DNA of 8,068 bases, taken from positions 1-8,068 of the forward strand of contig CALBSZ010000224.1 of NCBI GenBank assembly GCA_937967665.1. Direction: 5' to 3'. Below the pieces are notes generated by a model. That model was not told the origin of the DNA. It searched no databases and saw only the letters and a list, made by a program, of their open reading frames with translations. The stretch's first letter is position 1, and the number at the start of each line of letters is the position of its first letter. The stretch is from an uncultured Planctomycetaceae bacterium (GTDB taxonomy: Bacteria; Planctomycetota; Planctomycetia; Pirellulales; Pirellulaceae). The translations under genes and the position numbers were made by a program. Of the stretch, positions 5,856 through 8,068 are shown piece by piece.

Positions 5856-8039
5856 CAGAGTTTTCGTGAATCGCTGGCTCAGCGCTTAGCAGAATGCGGC
5901 GGCGGTGGCGCTGGCGGTGGTGGCGGCGGTGGTGACGGAGGTAATGGCGGCGACGGCGGAAATGGTGGTGACGGAGGTGGTGACGGAGGTGGTGATGGAG
6001 GTGGTAACGGCGGTGGCGATGGAGGTGGCGATGGAGGTGGCAATGGTGGTGGCAATGGTGGTGGCAATGGTGGTGGCAGTGGTGGTGGCAGTGGTGGTGG
6101 ACCGGGTGGTGATGGTGGTGGCCCTGGTGGGGATGGCGGCGGCGGATCGGGCGGGAACGGCGGCGGCGGAAGCGCCGGCGGTGGTGGCAGCGCTAACGGA
6201 GGTGGTGCTGGCGGCGGCAGCGCTGGGGGTGGCGGGTCCGGCGGGTCAAGCAAAACTACAGGGCCGAGCGACCCAAACGCGAAGACGGGTTCCGCTGGAT
6301 TCGGCGTATCCAACTTTGTCCAGGCTGGTAGTTTACTGAGCTATCGAGTGGATTTCGAGAACGATCCGAAAGCAACGGCTCCCGCGCAGTTTGTTTCCAT
6401 TCGCGACCAGCTCGATAGCGGCCTCGATTGGAATACCTTTGAGTTGACCGAAGTCGGTTTTGGCGACCGTGTGATCGCCGTCCCCGGTGGTGCGCAGTAC
6501 TTCGAAACGATCGTCTCCGGCAGTTTTGGCGGTACTGAATTGGACGTGGACATTCGAGTCGGCATCGACACCGCCTCCGGCGTGCTCACCGCTACCTTCT
6601 CCAGCATCAGTCCTGCCACGGGCTTGCCGCCCGATGTCTTGAGTGGATTTCTCGCGCCCGAAGACGGAACGGGGAGCGGCCAAGGCTACTTCAGTTACGT
6701 TGTCCATTCAAAACCCAATCTGTCCACGGGAACCGAGATCCGCAACGTGGCCGACATCCAATTCGACTTTGGCGAAATCATCGCCACCAACCAGGTCGAT
6801 CCGCACGATCCGGCGCAGGGAACGGATCCGGATAAGGAGGCGCTGAATACGATCGATGCGGGCGGGCCCAGCAGCGACGTCGAACTGCTGCCCGCAACGA
6901 ATCCTCCGTCCTTCGAAGTTCATTGGTCGGGGCAGGACGATTCCGGGGGGAGCGGGATCGCGACTTACGATGTGTTCGTTTCGGACGACGGCGGTCCGTT
7001 CACGTTATGGCAAACCGCTACAACAGACACTCAGGCCACGTTCGTTGGACAGTCCGGACACACGTATGCTTTTTACAGTGTGGCGACGGACAACGTCGGG
7101 CATGTCGAAACGGCCCCGGCGACGCCCGACACGTCAACGCTGGTCGAAACCCAGGTGGTCGGCCGGCATCTCTTCTATGACAACTCCAGCTACGACGGCG
7201 ATCCCGGAGCTTCGGTCAACGACGACCTGGCCATCGCCGCCGGCATCCAACCGCTCGCCGCCGGTGAATCCGCTTCGTCGGCCAACTATTCCAACTACCA
7301 CCGCGGCTTGAACGGCCTGATGGTCGACGTCCAGAATCTTGCCGAGCCATCGCTAGTCGGTCTGGCCGACTTTGAATTTCACGTCGGCAACGACAACTCG
7401 CCAGGAACCTGGGCCACCGCTCCGGCGCCAATAGAATTCGCAATTCGAGATCTGGGCGGTCAAACGCAACGGATCACGTTGGTGTGGAGCGACCTGGCGA
7501 TATCGAACCGTTGGCTGCAAGTCACCGTTCTTCCGACGAACAACACGGGCTTGGAAGCTGCGGACGTATTTTATTTCGGCAACGCGGTGGGCGAATCCGG
7601 CGATTCGGACGGCCATACGTTCGTCAACGGATTCGATTTCGCCGGGGCACGGGACAATGCCACGCCGGCGGCTTTGATCGACAATGCCTTCGACTACAAT
7701 CGCGACCAACTGGTCGACGGGGCAGACCTGGCCATAGCACGCGACTTTGCCACCGATCTGTCCAACTCGCTTATGCTGATCGGCGTTCCTGAAATGCCTC
7801 CGCTACCCGCGTTGTTACTGCTTTCCGAGCAAGAACGAGAGAACGAAACGATCGTCATCCGTGAAGACCCGGCCGCGACCAGCCCGTTGTTGGAAACTGT
7901 CGACGCTGTCTACTCTGAAGTGCAAACAGCAGAGTCGTACCAACGTGCTCACGAAGATCCATTGTCGCCCGAACGCGTCGATCAAGCGCTCGTCGACGAA
8001 CTGGAGTTTGAGCTTAGTGCGAGTCGCACGGACGTGTAG
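5856..8039 (+). CDS. In-frame continuation of the RHS protein: Gly-rich linker, beta domains and dockerin-like C-terminus
   Basis: This is the same reading phase as the RHS frame, separated from it only by one TAA, and open for 727 codons to TAG 8037. The first ATG/GTG/TTG in frame is GTG 6348. It has no visible Shine-Dalgarno sequence and falls within the 'DPNAKTG...VDFEND' domain, so a gene caller may report 6348-8039, but coding sense clearly begins earlier. Modules in order: a Cys-bearing amphipathic stretch (5856-5897), a Gly-rich repeat (5898-6245), a domain opening 'SDPNAKTGSAGFG' and running to about 6860, an Ig/Fn3-like beta domain (about 6862-7150), a 'GRHLFYDNSSYDG' domain (7161-7590), paired dockerin-like calcium loops (7600-7730) and an acidic tail of roughly 90 residues. 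These modules commonly end large exported planctomycete proteins. I infer that it was, or still is, the C-terminal third of the RHS protein. It could instead be a decayed fragment or an independently translated remnant. No transmembrane or sorting signal is evident. Confidence 0.75.
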   Translation, partial: QSFRESLAQRLAECGGGGAGGGGGGGDGGNGGDGGNGGDGGGDGGGDGGGNGGGDGGGDGGGNGGGNGGGNGGGSGGGSGGGPGGDGGGPGGDGGGGSGGNGGGGSAGGGGSANGGGAGGGSAGGGGSGGSSKTTGPSDPNAKTGSAGFGVSNFVQAGSLLSYRVDFENDPKATAPAQFVSIRDQLDSGLDWNTFELTEVGFGDRVIAVPGGAQYFETIVSGSFGGTELDVDIRVGIDTASGVLTATFSSISPATGLPPDVLSGFLAPEDGTGSGQGYFSYVVHSKPNLSTGTEIRNVADIQFDFGEIIATNQVDPHDPAQGTDPDKEALNTIDAGGPSSDVELLPATNPPSFEVHWSGQDDSGGSGIATYDVFVSDDGGPFTLWQTATTDTQATFVGQSGHTYAFYSVATDNVGHVETAPATPDTSTLVETQVVGRHLFYDNSSYDGDPGASVNDDLAIAAGIQPLAAGESASSANYSNYHRGLNGLMVDVQNLAEPSLVGLADFEFHVGNDNSPGTWATAPAPIEFAIRDLGGQTQRITLVWSDLAISNRWLQVTVLPTNNTGLEAADVFYFGNAVGESGDSDGHTFVNGFDFAGARDNATPAALIDNAFDYNRDQLVDGADLAIARDFATDLSNSLMLIGVPEMPPLPALLLLSEQERENETIVIREDPAATSPLLETVDAVYSEVQTAESYQRAHEDPLSPERVDQALVDELEFELSASRTDV
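5898..6245 (+). repeat. Gly-rich tandem repeat coding for (X-Gly-Gly)n then (X-Gly-Gly-Gly)n
   Basis: There are about 116 codons, mostly Gly. From 5934 to 5969 there are four 9-base units (Asp/Asn-Gly-Gly). From 5970 to 6101 there are eleven perfectly phased 12-base units (X-Gly-Gly-Gly) in which X runs D,D,D,N,D,D,N,N,N,S,S. Beyond 6102 the pattern becomes irregular, with Pro, Ser and Ala. The G-rich strand is the coding strand. It probably encodes a flexible linker between the RHS part and the C-terminal domains. The long proline-rich frame on the minus strand is only its shadow. Confidence 0.95.
6261..7150 (+). other. DUF11/DUF7619-like 'SDPN.KTG' domain plus Ig/Fn3-like domain
   Basis: It opens with 'GPSDPNAKTGSAGFGVSNFV' and continues 'LLSYRVDFEN', 'ATAPAQFVSIRDQLD' and 'NTFELTEVGFGD'. 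It closes with 'NVADIQFDFGEIIATNQVDP'. This is a well-known exported-protein beta module often placed after RHS or adhesin parts; the exact family number is from memory. The following stretch ('FEVHWSGQDDSGGSGIATYD' to 'YAFYSVATDNVGHVE') has the 'W.G.D..G.GI..YDV..S...G.....' pattern of an Ig/Fn3-like domain. Confidence 0.65.
7161..7590 (+). other. 'RHLFYDNSSYDG' planctomycete beta domain preceding dockerin
   Basis: Recognised segments are 'GRHLFYDNSSYDG', 'SANYSNYHRGLNGLMVDV', 'FEFHVGNDNSPGTW', 'RITLVWSDLAISNRWLQVTV' and 'DVFYFGNAVGESG'. I know this order of motifs from the C-terminal parts of large planctomycete proteins, immediately before dockerin repeats. It is probably a beta-sandwich. 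No catalytic residues are recognisable and its function is unknown. Confidence 0.6.
7590..7760 (+). other. Dockerin type I-like paired calcium-binding loops
   Basis: The first loop starts at Asp 7602 and reads D-S-D-G-H-T-F-V-N-G-F-D, ending at 7637. The second starts at Asp 7692 and reads D-Y-N-R-D-Q-L-V-D-G-A-D, ending at 7727. Both fit the D-x-(D/N)-x-x-x-x-V-(N/D)-x-x-D dockerin loop, each followed by a short helix ('FAGARDN', 'LAIARDF'). Position 5 of the first loop is His instead of Asp. Such modules mediate protein-protein docking or calcium-dependent folding. No cohesin partner is visible here. Confidence 0.75.
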
Positions 8040-8068
8040 CGTCTCCGGCGCTGTAAATCACCGCGTCA

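Noticed and set aside
5898..6245. CRISPR-like or regulatory short repeat array
   Set aside because: The units are 9 or 12 bases without spacers and are in phase with the reading frame, so this is a coding repeat.
5879..6313. Long minus-strand frame encoding a proline-rich protein
   Set aside because: It is the complement of the Gly-rich tandem repeat; GGN codons read backwards give Pro-rich sequence. It has no independent coding signs.
5905..6339. Plus-strand frame encoding an Ala/Val/Met-rich protein across the Gly repeat
   Set aside because: It is a shifted reading of the same repeat. Its low-complexity Val/Ala pattern follows directly from the GGT/GGC units.
6348..6350. GTG as a genuine start of a separate downstream gene
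   Set aside because: There is no ribosome-binding sequence in front of it, it lies inside a recognised domain, and coding sense in the same frame runs back to the stop at 5853.
8040..8068. Possible terminator after the final TAG
   Set aside because: Only 29 bases remain and no hairpin with a T-run is visible.

Overview
The window looks like chromosomal DNA of a planctomycete, probably near Pirellulaceae/Rhodopirellula. I infer this from the module types and base composition, not from a marker gene. The clues are a giant secreted-type protein built from beta-solenoid adhesin repeats, pre-peptidase-like and TIG-like beta domains, an RHS/YD-repeat barrel, a Gly-rich linker, a 'DPN.KTG..GFG' beta domain and a C-terminal dockerin-like EF-hand pair. 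That combination is typical of planctomycete surface proteins. All coding is on the plus strand, and I see no RNA gene, IS element, CRISPR array or promoter.

Layout: the first open frame (1-5855) is cut at its 5' end by the window edge. It carries, in order, a repetitive beta-solenoid (about 1-1390), three PPC-like beta domains (about 1400-2360), a TIG/IPT-like domain (2371-2646), a CARDB-like and linker region (2650-3300), an RHS N-terminal entry domain and about 25 YD repeats (3300-5520), and the RHS core with its paired DPxG motifs (5505-5743). It ends at TAA 5853-5855, only 36 residues after the last DPxG motif.

The frame does not really end there. In the same phase, codons stay open from 5856 to the TAG at 8037-8039 (727 sense codons). 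This stretch encodes a 116-codon Gly-rich tandem repeat, then the 'DPNAKTG' domain, an Ig/Fn3-like domain, a 'RHLFY' planctomycete domain, a dockerin-like module and an acidic tail. It has no ATG, GTG or TTG before GTG 6348, which lies inside a domain. The simplest reading is one gene of at least 2,677 codons interrupted by a single nonsense codon: a recent mutation, a sequencing or assembly error, or a read-through site. The only four cysteine codons in both open frames fall around this stop, exactly 15 codons apart, two before it, one abutting it and one after it.

If the parts form one product, it would be an exported adhesin-like protein with an RHS shell in the middle and a dockerin-bearing C-terminus. 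No recognisable toxin tip or immunity gene is present.
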